Below, in pieces: positions 6,709 to 13,625 of a stretch of DNA of 13,674 bases. The notes under the pieces are model-generated. The model was given only the letters and a program-made list of their open reading frames with translations. It was not told the DNA's origin and did not search any database. A program made the position numbers and the translations under genes. Numbering within the stretch: the stretch's first letter is position 1; every line of letters begins with the position of its first letter. The stretch comes from a bacterium (lineage in GTDB: Bacteria > UBA9089 > CG2-30-40-21 > SBAY01), in the NCBI GenBank assembly GCA_040757115.1, contig JBFLYA010000102.1, positions 1-13,674 of the forward strand, given 5' to 3'.

Positions 6709-6920
6709 GTAACTGTTCACCGCAGAGACACAGAGACGCAGAGAAAAAAATTAAAATCTATTGGTAACTATTCAGCCACAGATGGACACAGATGAAACAC
6801 TGATTTTATTTTTTTATCCGTGCTAATCCGTGTTAATCAGTGGCTGAATAGTTACTTTATTTCTATGTCTTCTCTGCGAACTCTTGCGTCTCTGCGGTAA
6901 AGGACTACCTGAACGGTTAC
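6709..6920. repeat. Palindromic unit 3, CACCGCAGAGAC word family
   Basis: The outer ends GTAACTGTTCA (6709-6719) and TGAACGGTTAC (6910-6920) are inverted copies (10 of 11 bases). ACCGCAGAGAC (6719-6729) pairs exactly with GTCTCTGCGGT (6888-6898). Flanking GACGCAGAGA words extend the similarity imperfectly. Unit 4 is nested inside. The right end overlaps the bioF stop codon (TAA at 6917-6919). Confidence 0.7.
6764..6855. repeat. Palindromic unit 4, nested in unit 3, CCACAGATGGACAC word family
   Basis: Exact 16-base terminal inverted repeats GTAACTATTCAGCCAC (6764-6779) and its complement (6840-6855) bound 92 bases. The similarity continues past one mismatch with GAT. The interior carries GGACACAGATG and ATCCGTGCTAATCCGTG words. 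The 15-mer ATTGGTAACTATTCA at its left edge also occurs at the left edge of unit 1. Confidence 0.8.
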
Positions 6921-8086
6921 AATTTACGCAGAAATGCCCATAGCACCTTATCGAGCTGAGATTTTGTATGGGTTGCCATCACACTCAGTCTTATACGGGA
7001 TTTTCCTTTTGGCACGGTTGGTGGTCTTATCCCTGGGGCAAAAATGCCATATTCATAAAGAAAATTTGCTACATCCATCGTTTTATTGCTATCTCCTATA
7101 AATACAGGGATAATTGGGGATTCACTCTCCATTGTATCAAGCCTTAAGTTTTGTAATCCTTGTTTTAAATATTGGATATTCTCCCATAATTTCTGTCTGT
7201 GATGAGGTTCTGTTTGAATTATTTCTAATGCCGCCAGGGCTGAAGCCACTTGAGCTGGTGGAAGTGCTGTTGAATAGATAAAACTTCGTGCCTTGTTTTT
7301 CAGGTATTCAATTAAAGCCGTAGAACCGGCAATAAATCCACCAAGACTTCCCAATGCCTTACTTAAGGTTCCCATTGAAATATCAATTTTTCCTTCTAAC
7401 CCAAAATATTCAATTGTCCCTCGACCTTCTTTTCCCATTACCCCGGTGCCATGGGCATCATCGACCATAACTAATGCCTTGTATTTTTTGGCTAAACCGA
7501 CTATTTCTGGCAAAGGAGCAATATCCCCATCCATACTGAATACGCCGTCAGTAATAATCAGTCGAAGTCTTGCAGATTGAGTTTTTTTTAAAATCTTTTC
7601 AAGGGAATTCATATCTTTGTGGGGATAGATTCTCAAAATTGCCTCGCTTAATCGACAACCATCAATGATACTGGCATGATTTAATTTATCAATGATGACG
7701 ACATCACCTTTTTTAGTCAGGCTTGATATTACTCCAAGATTAGCCGCATAACCAGAAGAAAAGACAAGTGCAGACCTGGTTTTTTTAAAATCAGCCAATT
7801 GTCTTTCTAATTCACAATGCAGGAAAGTAGTTCCCGAAACTAACCTTGAGGCACCACTGCTACAACCAAATCTTTCAATAGCCTCTTTAGCCTTCTCTTT
7901 AACTTTTGGGTGCTGACTTAAACCAAGATAATCATTTGAGGCTAAAAGGATGTATTCTTTTTTGCCAATGACAATGGTAGGTCCGTTAAGGGAATCAAGG
8001 ACTTTTAACTCCCTATAAAGTCCTTGTTTCTTGAGATTATTTAGTTCCTCTTTTAAACTGACTAAATCCATAAGTGGCGGATTCAT
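6917..8086 (-). CDS. bioF: 8-amino-7-oxononanoate synthase (KAPA synthase)
   Basis: BioF condenses pimeloyl-ACP (or -CoA) with alanine to 8-amino-7-oxononanoate, the first step of biotin ring assembly, using PLP in the cytosol. The 389-residue length is typical. Alpha-oxoamine synthase landmarks: ASNDYLGLS near 49, CSSGASRLVSG near 75, His137 (KLNHASIIDG), Asp209 and His212 (VDDAHGTGV), and the PLP lysine Lys243 (GTLSKALGSLGG). The C-terminal GIRPPTVPKGKSRIRLS favours BioF over glycine C-acetyltransferase. Start ATG 8084-8086 has only a weak AAGAAAG site, and ATG 8069-8071 is an alternative. No other bio genes are present. The start overlaps the methyltransferase remnant by 50 bases, and the stop lies in a palindromic unit end. 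If the organism lacks other bio genes, a related alpha-oxoamine synthase role is possible. Confidence 0.92.
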   Translation of the reverse strand: MNPPLMDLVSLKEELNNLKKQGLYRELKVLDSLNGPTIVIGKKEYILLASNDYLGLSQHPKVKEKAKEAIERFGCSSGASRLVSGTTFLHCELERQLADFKKTRSALVFSSGYAANLGVISSLTKKGDVVIIDKLNHASIIDGCRLSEAILRIYPHKDMNSLEKILKKTQSARLRLIITDGVFSMDGDIAPLPEIVGLAKKYKALVMVDDAHGTGVMGKEGRGTIEYFGLEGKIDISMGTLSKALGSLGGFIAGSTALIEYLKNKARSFIYSTALPPAQVASALAALEIIQTEPHHRQKLWENIQYLKQGLQNLRLDTMESESPIIPVFIGDSNKTMDVANFLYEYGIFAPGIRPPTVPKGKSRIRLSVMATHTKSQLDKVLWAFLRKL

Positions 8087-8378
8087 TCTTTCTTATCCAA
8101 AAACTTCCTGGCCATCTTTCATACCTTTTGTATGAGTTGAAAGCCAGTTCCAGTTTCTCTGGATGTTTTAAGTGCATATAACTTCCAGACCAGAGAACCT
8201 CAAAGGTGGTATTAAAACTTAAAAATGCTTGAAGTAAATATTGTTCGGTCCAAAATTTACAATCACCTAAAACCCATTTTTTAGGATATTCTGCAGGCAA
8301 GAATATATCGTGAAAATGAACAATTACTCTTTTATTGAGTCTTGGCAATATTTCAAGATATTCATACTGAGTAACCGC
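8037..8378 (-). pseudogene. Class I SAM-dependent methyltransferase, C-terminal remnant
   Basis: About 110 codons, readable back to a TGA at 8379-8381. They match the C-terminal third of a class I SAM methyltransferase family: ILPRLNKRVIVHFHDIFLP, then YPKKWVLGDCKFWTEQYLLQ, AFLSFNTTFEVLW and a PGSFWIRK end. The whole N-terminal AdoMet-binding half (glycine-rich motif I) is absent. The only available start is an internal TTG at 8346-8348 without a ribosome binding site, and family similarity extends upstream of it. Normal members end at about WIRK; here the frame runs on and overlaps bioF. The break coincides with a GTAACCGCTCA motif (8371-8381) that also provides the TGA. A non-functional fragment, probably from a sugar-modification or similar cluster. 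Confidence 0.75.
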
Positions 8379-8395
8379 TCAGGCTATATATCAAA

Positions 8396-8508
8396 AGTGT
8401 AAGAAAGGGGATAAGGAGATAAAGGGAGATATGGAGATTATTCATTGTAATTTGCAAAATTTTAGAATGAATTTATCTCCTTATCCCCATATCTCCTTTT
8501 CTTACACT
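8396..8508. repeat. 113-base palindromic element, GGAGATAAGGAGATA family
   Basis: Perfect 11-base ends AGTGTAAGAAA (8396-8406) and TTTCTTACACT (8498-8508). The next block GGGGATAAGGAGATAAA (8407-8423) pairs exactly over 17 bases with 8472-8488. The ~48-base centre carries further GGAGATATGGAGA words. It lies between two truncated genes. No transposase; MITE-like in form. Confidence 0.8.
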
Positions 8509-8518
8509 ATTTCAACCT

Positions 8519-9007
8519 TTATGCTAGATTAAGACACCACCAAAATTTTAGATATTGAATAACTCTTGCTTTTTCTTCAGGGAGAAGTGATTTAGATTTT
8601 TGGCTAATTTGCCAGAATTCGTCAACAAATTGCCAAAAATCTATTGCTTCATAACTGGTTTTACAAAGTAGGTCTAAATAAAGTTCTCTATCTTTAATTA
8701 TCAAAGGGATACCTGATGTCAACACGCTATAAATTAGTGTTGGAGCAACTCTATTTAAGACAGCAAAATCTACTTCTGCTTGCAAAATCTTTTCCACATC
8801 TGCCCAGATTTGATGTTCTTTGGGATAATCTCTTTGTGTTTCTATTTCTAAATATTCTTTGGGTTTAAAATAGACAGCAATATCCCAATCAGAGATTTTT
8901 CTTTCTAAGTTTTTACTTCTTGAACCAAATAAAAAGGCTAAAATTACTGACGGCACTTTTTCAAAATAATTAGTAAGTGTTTGAATCTTTACCTGTTTTT
9001 CTTCCAT
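8519..9007 (-). CDS. MNT-type nucleotidyltransferase (MntA-like), probably truncated
   Basis: From ATG 9005-9007 the product is 162 residues. It carries the minimal nucleotidyltransferase motif G-S-x10-D-x-D (Gly28-Ser29, Asp40, Asp42; FLFGSRSK ... SDWDIAV) and a third acidic residue at about Asp80 (AEVDFAVLN), so the catalytic triad is intact. In MntA/HepT modules this domain is the antitoxin that adenylylates and silences a HEPN RNase. Here no HEPN gene follows. The frame ends abruptly after LPEEKARVIQYLKF with WWCLNLA, just before the 8396-8508 palindrome, where I would expect a longer helical tail or HEPN gene. GGAG lies 8 bases before 9007. An upstream ATG (9059-9061) and TTG (9068-9070) are in frame, but the added residues look unlike the family. 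Confidence 0.75.
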   Translation of the reverse strand: MEEKQVKIQTLTNYFEKVPSVILAFLFGSRSKNLERKISDWDIAVYFKPKEYLEIETQRDYPKEHQIWADVEKILQAEVDFAVLNRVAPTLIYSVLTSGIPLIIKDRELYLDLLCKTSYEAIDFWQFVDEFWQISQKSKSLLPEEKARVIQYLKFWWCLNLA

Positions 9008-9036
9008 TAAATTGTCTCCCGGCAGGGTTCTTGGGA

Positions 9037-9081
9037 CACAATACTTAATTTCATCCTTCATCTTACCCAATTAGTATTGTG
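9037..9081. repeat. Inverted repeat in the nucleotidyltransferase leader
   Basis: CACAATACT (9037-9045) pairs with AGTATTGTG (9073-9081). AATT extends the stem after one bulged base. In the minus-strand transcript it forms a hairpin about 20 bases upstream of the GGAG site at the 9007 start. It spans the alternative starts at 9061 and 9070, which makes them less likely. Confidence 0.5.
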
Positions 9082-9108
9082 ACCGGCGATTTCGATTTCC
9101 CACGGCAC
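9058..9108 (-). CDS. Possible 16-residue leader ORF
   Basis: GTG 9106-9108 follows a strong AAGGAGGG (9113-9120) at good spacing and encodes MPWEIEIAGHNTNWVR. Its TGA overlaps the in-frame ATG of the nucleotidyltransferase extension (9059-9061) as ATGA. This is either a coupled leader peptide or the 5' stump of a deleted gene. A short coding-like tail (KKEFEKIMTQVYALKN, stop just before the AAGGAGGG) lies upstream, which favours a stump in a former operon. Confidence 0.25.
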   Translation of the reverse strand: MPWEIEIAGHNTNWVR

Positions 9109-9191
9109 TTTGCCCTCCTTTAATTTTTTAGGGCATAAACTTGTGTCATTATCTTCTCAAATTCCTTTTTAATGTTACGAAAAAAACTTCA

Positions 9192-10622
9192 CTAACTTGC
9201 CGTTCTAATCCTTTTTATCATTTCCCAATCCTCTTTTGATACCCCTTTAAAAAGAAGAAGTAAAAGAATGTAGATGGCTACTCCTGCTCCTATACATAAA
9301 AACAGGTTAAAATTTCTTCCCAGATAAAGAAACATACCCATAATAATAGAGGCAAAGATTATTTTAAATGTCTGCGTTGAGAATAAAGTAATCCCTTCTT
9401 TCACTTTACTTAGGTATATAAATCCCCATAAGGTAATAAGAAGATCTCCCGAAAATACACTCAGACTAACACCAATATGCTTTAACTTTGGAATTAGAAT
9501 GAAGTAAAGCACGACGGTGACCACTAATCCTGTTCCGGTAATATAAGTAATGTTCCTTTCCCGATTAATCGAAACAAGGGCCTGAATACAAATACTCTGG
9601 ATAAATACAAGTGGTATTGTCCATATAAGTATTTTTAGAACAGGAATTGAATTAACAAATTTCCCTCCATATATCAACAGGATTATTTTATCTGTTAAAA
9701 TAGTTGTTCCCACCGCGAGTGGAATTCCTATCATCAGCATATATTGACTGCTCTTGTTGAAGATATAAATAAACCCTTTGCTTTCTGATTTATGAAGATT
9801 AACTAATACCGGAAATAACGCTGTGGCAAAATAAACCGGGAGGGTTTTAAGAAAATGAGCTAATTTAGCCGAAGCTGAATACCACCCGGTTACTGCATCT
9901 CCAGCTATTCTCGACAGCATTATGTTATCCAGATTAACAAACAGTATCGCAATCACAATTAGGGTCATAAAAGGTATACTTTTTCTTCCCAACTCCTTCC
10001 AGAAGGGAATATCTATTTCAAATTTAGGCCTGGCAAATCTCTTTATAACAAATAGAAGAGTAAAGAAAAGATATAAAATACTGACAAAGAAATGAATTAT
10101 GACGAAGCCAACCAGACCATAATCTAAGAGAAGAATTGGGAAACCAAAGATTAAAAGTGAAATATTCTGAATAATATTTAACAAGGCACTATACTCAAAT
10201 TTCTGAAATGCCTGAAAGCACCATTTGAATCCATCAGATAGGGCTAAAAAAAAATATGACCCCCCCAGGATGTAGATGATTAATTTTGTCTCCGCGGGAC
10301 AATTCAATATACCTATTGCCAGACAGATGATGATAAATCCAATTATAGATAATCCTACCCTCATCAAGCCAATATTCCCAAGATACTTTCCTGCTCTGGA
10401 TTCATCTTCTGCTACTTCACGCACGGCTAAAGTGCCTATTCCCATATCAGTTGTCATAAAGAATATCGTCACGAATGAGACTGCAAATGCATACTTACCT
10501 AATCCTACATCACCAATTACCCTGGCCAGATAGGCAAATATTAACACCGAGAAAACTCTACATAGGACATTCCCTAAAAACAAAACACCTGTATTTTTGG
10601 CTACTCTTCTTGCTATACCCAT
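9192..10622 (-). CDS. Wzx-type polysaccharide flippase (MOP superfamily)
   Basis: The 476-residue membrane protein has about 12-14 hydrophobic segments. It starts with the typical RRVAKNTGVLFLGNVLCRV region and YLARVIGDVGLGKYAFA, both hallmarks of the polysaccharide biosynthesis protein family (PF01943) with its C-terminal extension. It should flip undecaprenyl-linked oligosaccharides across the inner membrane for O-antigen, capsule or exopolysaccharide. No glycosyltransferases, polymerase or chain-length regulator are nearby, so it is an orphan, possibly left from a larger cluster; the methyltransferase remnant could be from the same one (inference). Start ATG 10620-10622 has no well-spaced SD: GGGGAAGG is about 13 bases upstream. 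It has its own promoter overlapping the end of rpoN. Confidence 0.92.
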   Translation of the reverse strand: MGIARRVAKNTGVLFLGNVLCRVFSVLIFAYLARVIGDVGLGKYAFAVSFVTIFFMTTDMGIGTLAVREVAEDESRAGKYLGNIGLMRVGLSIIGFIIICLAIGILNCPAETKLIIYILGGSYFFLALSDGFKWCFQAFQKFEYSALLNIIQNISLLIFGFPILLLDYGLVGFVIIHFFVSILYLFFTLLFVIKRFARPKFEIDIPFWKELGRKSIPFMTLIVIAILFVNLDNIMLSRIAGDAVTGWYSASAKLAHFLKTLPVYFATALFPVLVNLHKSESKGFIYIFNKSSQYMLMIGIPLAVGTTILTDKIILLIYGGKFVNSIPVLKILIWTIPLVFIQSICIQALVSINRERNITYITGTGLVVTVVLYFILIPKLKHIGVSLSVFSGDLLITLWGFIYLSKVKEGITLFSTQTFKIIFASIIMGMFLYLGRNFNLFLCIGAGVAIYILLLLLFKGVSKEDWEMIKRIRTAS

Positions 10623-10661
10623 TTATAACAGTTTGCCTTCCCCTACAATATCTATATTATT

Positions 10662-10691
10662 ATTTTAACACATCTAAAGTGAAAATGTCAA
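10662..10691 (-). promoter_or_regulatory. Sigma-70 promoter of the flippase gene
   Basis: Minus-strand TTGACA (10686-10691), 18-base spacer, TAAAAT (10662-10667). The -35 box overlaps the rpoN stop codon (TGA at 10688-10690). The start near 10655 gives a leader of about 33 nt. Confidence 0.65.
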
Positions 10692-12097
10692 GAGGATTTA
10701 AGATTTTTCCTTGAAAATGATGATGGGATTTGTAATTCCTCACGATACTTTGCCACTGTTCTCGAGGCAATATTTATACCCTGTTGTTGAAGTAAAGTGG
10801 TGATTTTACTATCGCTTAACGGATTTTGTTTATTTTCCAGTGCAATTATCTGTTTTATCTTTTCTTTAATAGATAGAGTAGAAACAGTTTCTCCTTCTTT
10901 GGTCGTTAGACCTGTTTTAAAGAAGAATTTCAATGGATGGACTCCATAAGGTGTTTTAACAAATTTGTTTGCGATTGTCCGACTGACTGTGCTTAAATGA
11001 AGATTAAGTCCATTCGCAATATCTTCTAATCTCATTGGGACAATCTTTTCTGGTTTGCCATCCTGTAAAAATTGCTGTTGTAGCTCAAATATTACCTTTG
11101 CCACATGGGTTAATGTCTTTTTTCTCTTCTCCATACAATCTAAGAAAAATAAGGCTGATTTCAATTTCTTTCGGATATATTCATTTTCTTCTGCAGAGAG
11201 ATTTTTATCTTTTAACAATCTTTGATAGTAAGAACTAATTCTTAGCGAAGGTATCCATTCATCATTGAGTTCTAATTTAAGTCCTTCTTCCTCTGTATTT
11301 GAGATAATAATCTCCGGGATAATGTATGGCGGGTAGAATTTTTCATATAATCGAGCCGGTTTTGGCTCCAACAATTTAACAAGTAGTTCAACTAATTCTT
11401 TTACCCGTTCTACTGTAATATTCATTTTAGAGGCAATCAGGTCATAATTTTTATCTTGAATTGCCTGGAGGTAATTTTGAATTAAAGGTCCTAATGTTTC
11501 CTCCATTCCTAATTCTTTAGCCTGAATTAGCAGGCATTCTTCCAAATCCTTAGATCCCACCCCGGTGGGTTCAAATTCTTGAATCTTATTCAAGACATCT
11601 TTAACTTCCCCCAGACTGACCTTTGCCTCTTTGGCTATCTCCTCAACCGCACTATCAAGATAGCCATCTTTATTGATGTTGTCAATAATTAATTCGCCTA
11701 TTTTATATTCATCATTAGTTAATGAAGGCACCATCCGAAGTTGCTGGAGTAAATATTCTCTAAGAGAAAGTTGATGTGTAGGAATATTTTCATAAATTGG
11801 GTTAGACTCGATAGGTGGAGAAGAATCATAGGTAAAAGACTTTTTTGAAGATTCGAAGAAATCCTCCCAATTTATCTCCTCTTGTTTATCATTTTTTTTT
11901 ATCTCTGGAAAGTCAACAATTGGAAGCTCAAGGGTGGCAATATTATCCTCTTCTAAAACCGGATTTTGAAGTAACTCTTCATTTATCTTATCTACTAATT
12001 CCAGGTTAGAGAGTTGTAATATCTTGATTTTCAATTCCTGGAGTGGGGAAAATTTCATTTGTTGGCGTTGAGTTTGGTCAAGAGTTACTTTTGGCAT
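10688..12097 (-). CDS. rpoN: RNA polymerase sigma-54 factor
   Basis: Sigma-54 directs RNA polymerase to -24/-12 promoters and needs AAA+ activators. The 469-residue product has region I at the N-terminus (LDQTQRQQMKFSPLQ then LKIKILQLSNLELVDKINEE and NPVLEE). An acidic, variable region II follows (about 50-100), then the core-binding domain, the helix-turn-helix (MRLEDIANGLNLHLSTVSRT) and the C-terminal RpoN box ASRTVAKYRE (about 444-453; consensus ARRTVAKYRE). The second Arg of the usual RpoN box is Ser here, a mild change. GAGG lies 7 bases before ATG 12095-12097. It follows the nifV-like gene on the same strand after 143 bases. I saw no convincing -24/-12 promoter in the window, so its targets lie elsewhere. 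Confidence 0.97.
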   Translation of the reverse strand: MPKVTLDQTQRQQMKFSPLQELKIKILQLSNLELVDKINEELLQNPVLEEDNIATLELPIVDFPEIKKNDKQEEINWEDFFESSKKSFTYDSSPPIESNPIYENIPTHQLSLREYLLQQLRMVPSLTNDEYKIGELIIDNINKDGYLDSAVEEIAKEAKVSLGEVKDVLNKIQEFEPTGVGSKDLEECLLIQAKELGMEETLGPLIQNYLQAIQDKNYDLIASKMNITVERVKELVELLVKLLEPKPARLYEKFYPPYIIPEIIISNTEEEGLKLELNDEWIPSLRISSYYQRLLKDKNLSAEENEYIRKKLKSALFFLDCMEKRKKTLTHVAKVIFELQQQFLQDGKPEKIVPMRLEDIANGLNLHLSTVSRTIANKFVKTPYGVHPLKFFFKTGLTTKEGETVSTLSIKEKIKQIIALENKQNPLSDSKITTLLQQQGINIASRTVAKYREELQIPSSFSRKNLKSS

Positions 12098-12147
12098 AAG
12101 AAAACCTCGTCTTTAAATATATTGATAATGGGTAACGAAGGTAAATG

Positions 12148-12200
12148 GAGTATTGGAATTTATTTCTTCACCCATCCATTATTCCATCACTCTAATACTC
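12148..12200. repeat. Inverted repeat, GAGTATTAGAGTG word family
   Basis: GAGTATT (12148-12154) pairs with AATACTC (12194-12200), and GGAAT (12155-12159) with ATTCC (12181-12185), around a short centre. It is the only obvious structure in the 143-base gap between the nifV-like gene and rpoN. A further CTAAT/ATTAG pair is adjacent. It is not followed by a T-run typical of a terminator. Confidence 0.5.
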
Positions 12201-12240
12201 TATATTAGTTCCTGGATAATACTAATTTTATTGCCGCCAT

Positions 12241-13494
12241 TTATGGCGTTACGGTCATAATCTTTCGGGCTATTTCAGGGTATTTGGCAATAAATTTCAA
12301 TTCAGAGTCAACCAAAGGTTTCTGGGTATGGACATTGGCGTATCTGACTAAGTCTAATATTCTATTTGCCTCTACCTGGTCTTTAAATGCTATCTCTAAT
12401 TTTTCTGCAACATTTCTAAAGCCTTTAATTCCTGAGTATTCACCGGCAACAATTTTTCTACCAGTTTCTATCACTTCTGGTTCGCCAAGGCCTAATTCTT
12501 CGAAATCATACAATTCGTAATTTCGGGCATCTTTTAATGCTCCGTCAGCGTGGATACCGGATTCATGGGCAAAGGCATTGGCGCCAACGGCGACTTGATT
12601 TATTGGGATAGGAACACCAAAGGCTATGGAGGCATATTTAGCGATTTTCCAGGCACAGGATAATTTCACCCGCTCATCTAAAACATATTTATTCTCAAAT
12701 CCGCGTGATTTTTGTAAGGCTAAGATAACTGAAACTAAGTCAGCATTTCCTGCTCGTTCACCCATACCATTCACACAGACATTAATATAGGCATCTACGC
12801 CGCCATCAATAGCCCCCTTTGCGCCAGCAACTGAGCAAGCCGTTGCCATCCCGAGATCATTATGGCAGTGCTGTTCAAGAGGCAGCCCTACCTCTTTAGC
12901 TAATAATTTCATTCGTTCATAAATGGTAAATGGATCATCATAACCTAATGTATCACAATATCTTATGCGGTTGGCACCATGCTGTTTTGCCGCCTGAGCA
13001 AATTCTATCAGAAATTCATCATCTGTTCTCGAGGCATCTTCAGCATTGACTCCCACGGTCAGAATCCCTTTTTCTTTCGCTCTATCTAAAGCATCCGTCA
13101 TCATCTGGATAATATTTGGTTTAGTCGAACTTTCTTTGGGAGACCTGACGATTCTATCCCCAAATTTCCCTTTCGTCATTTGCTCTGAGGTAGATATAGA
13201 GATATTCAGATGTTTAACTTTTGTATTCTCTACACAGGCATCTATATCTTCAACAATCGCTCGACACCATCCAGATAGAATAATGGGTTTAAGCACACCT
13301 ATTTCGGCTAATTCAAGATTAGCATTAAGATAGTGAATTTCATGGGGAGTGGCTGGAAATCCAAATTCACTCTGGTAGATTCCCATCTCATTAAGATAGA
13401 GATTTAGCATTGTTTTTTCTAATTTAGCCAATCCTAATTTAGCTGTTTGCACCCCATCGCGGTTAGTCACATCAATCAAGTAAATTTTGTTCAT
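12241..13494 (-). CDS. Homocitrate synthase/NifV-like DRE-TIM acyltransferase
   Basis: A DRE-TIM metallolyase that condenses acetyl-CoA with a 2-oxoacid; the substrate is not certain (2-oxoglutarate to homocitrate, or pyruvate to citramalate). The product is 417 residues from ATG 13492-13494. It shows the active-site start IDVTNRDGVQ (Arg12-Asp13; most members have TxRDGxQ, here TNRDGVQ), the metal-binding QHCHNDLGMATA (His209, His211), NGMGERAGNADL, and the acetyl-CoA-side ESGIHADG. It lacks the ~120-residue C-terminal regulatory domain of LeuA/CimA, so allosteric leucine-type feedback is unlikely. GGAGG at 13501-13505 is 6 bases before 13494; a GTG at 13495-13497 is too close. No nitrogenase or lysine genes are adjacent. 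The -10-like TGTAAT upstream is weak. Confidence 0.88.
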   Translation of the reverse strand: MNKIYLIDVTNRDGVQTAKLGLAKLEKTMLNLYLNEMGIYQSEFGFPATPHEIHYLNANLELAEIGVLKPIILSGWCRAIVEDIDACVENTKVKHLNISISTSEQMTKGKFGDRIVRSPKESSTKPNIIQMMTDALDRAKEKGILTVGVNAEDASRTDDEFLIEFAQAAKQHGANRIRYCDTLGYDDPFTIYERMKLLAKEVGLPLEQHCHNDLGMATACSVAGAKGAIDGGVDAYINVCVNGMGERAGNADLVSVILALQKSRGFENKYVLDERVKLSCAWKIAKYASIAFGVPIPINQVAVGANAFAHESGIHADGALKDARNYELYDFEELGLGEPEVIETGRKIVAGEYSGIKGFRNVAEKLEIAFKDQVEANRILDLVRYANVHTQKPLVDSELKFIAKYPEIARKIMTVTP

Positions 13495-13625
13495 CACAAC
13501 CCTCCTCGTAATATTACATAGTCTGAATTAGAGTTCTGCAAAACTAAGAAACTGTAGTTTTTAAGCGGGTATTTAACACCTCTATTTTTATCAATTTCCT
13601 ACAAAGAGCAAAATGCAAAACTCGT

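Noticed and set aside
6304-6920. Possible CRISPR array
   Set aside because: The repeats are inverted or nested, with no regular direct repeat-spacer spacing and no cas genes.
12226-12250. CGCCAT-TT-ATGGCG hairpin at the nifV-like stop as an intrinsic terminator
   Set aside because: The loop is only two bases and no T-run follows on the minus strand.
13514-13542. TTGCAG-N17-TGTAAT as promoter of the nifV-like gene
   Set aside because: Each hexamer deviates from consensus by about two bases. It is plausible but no better than chance in AT-rich DNA.
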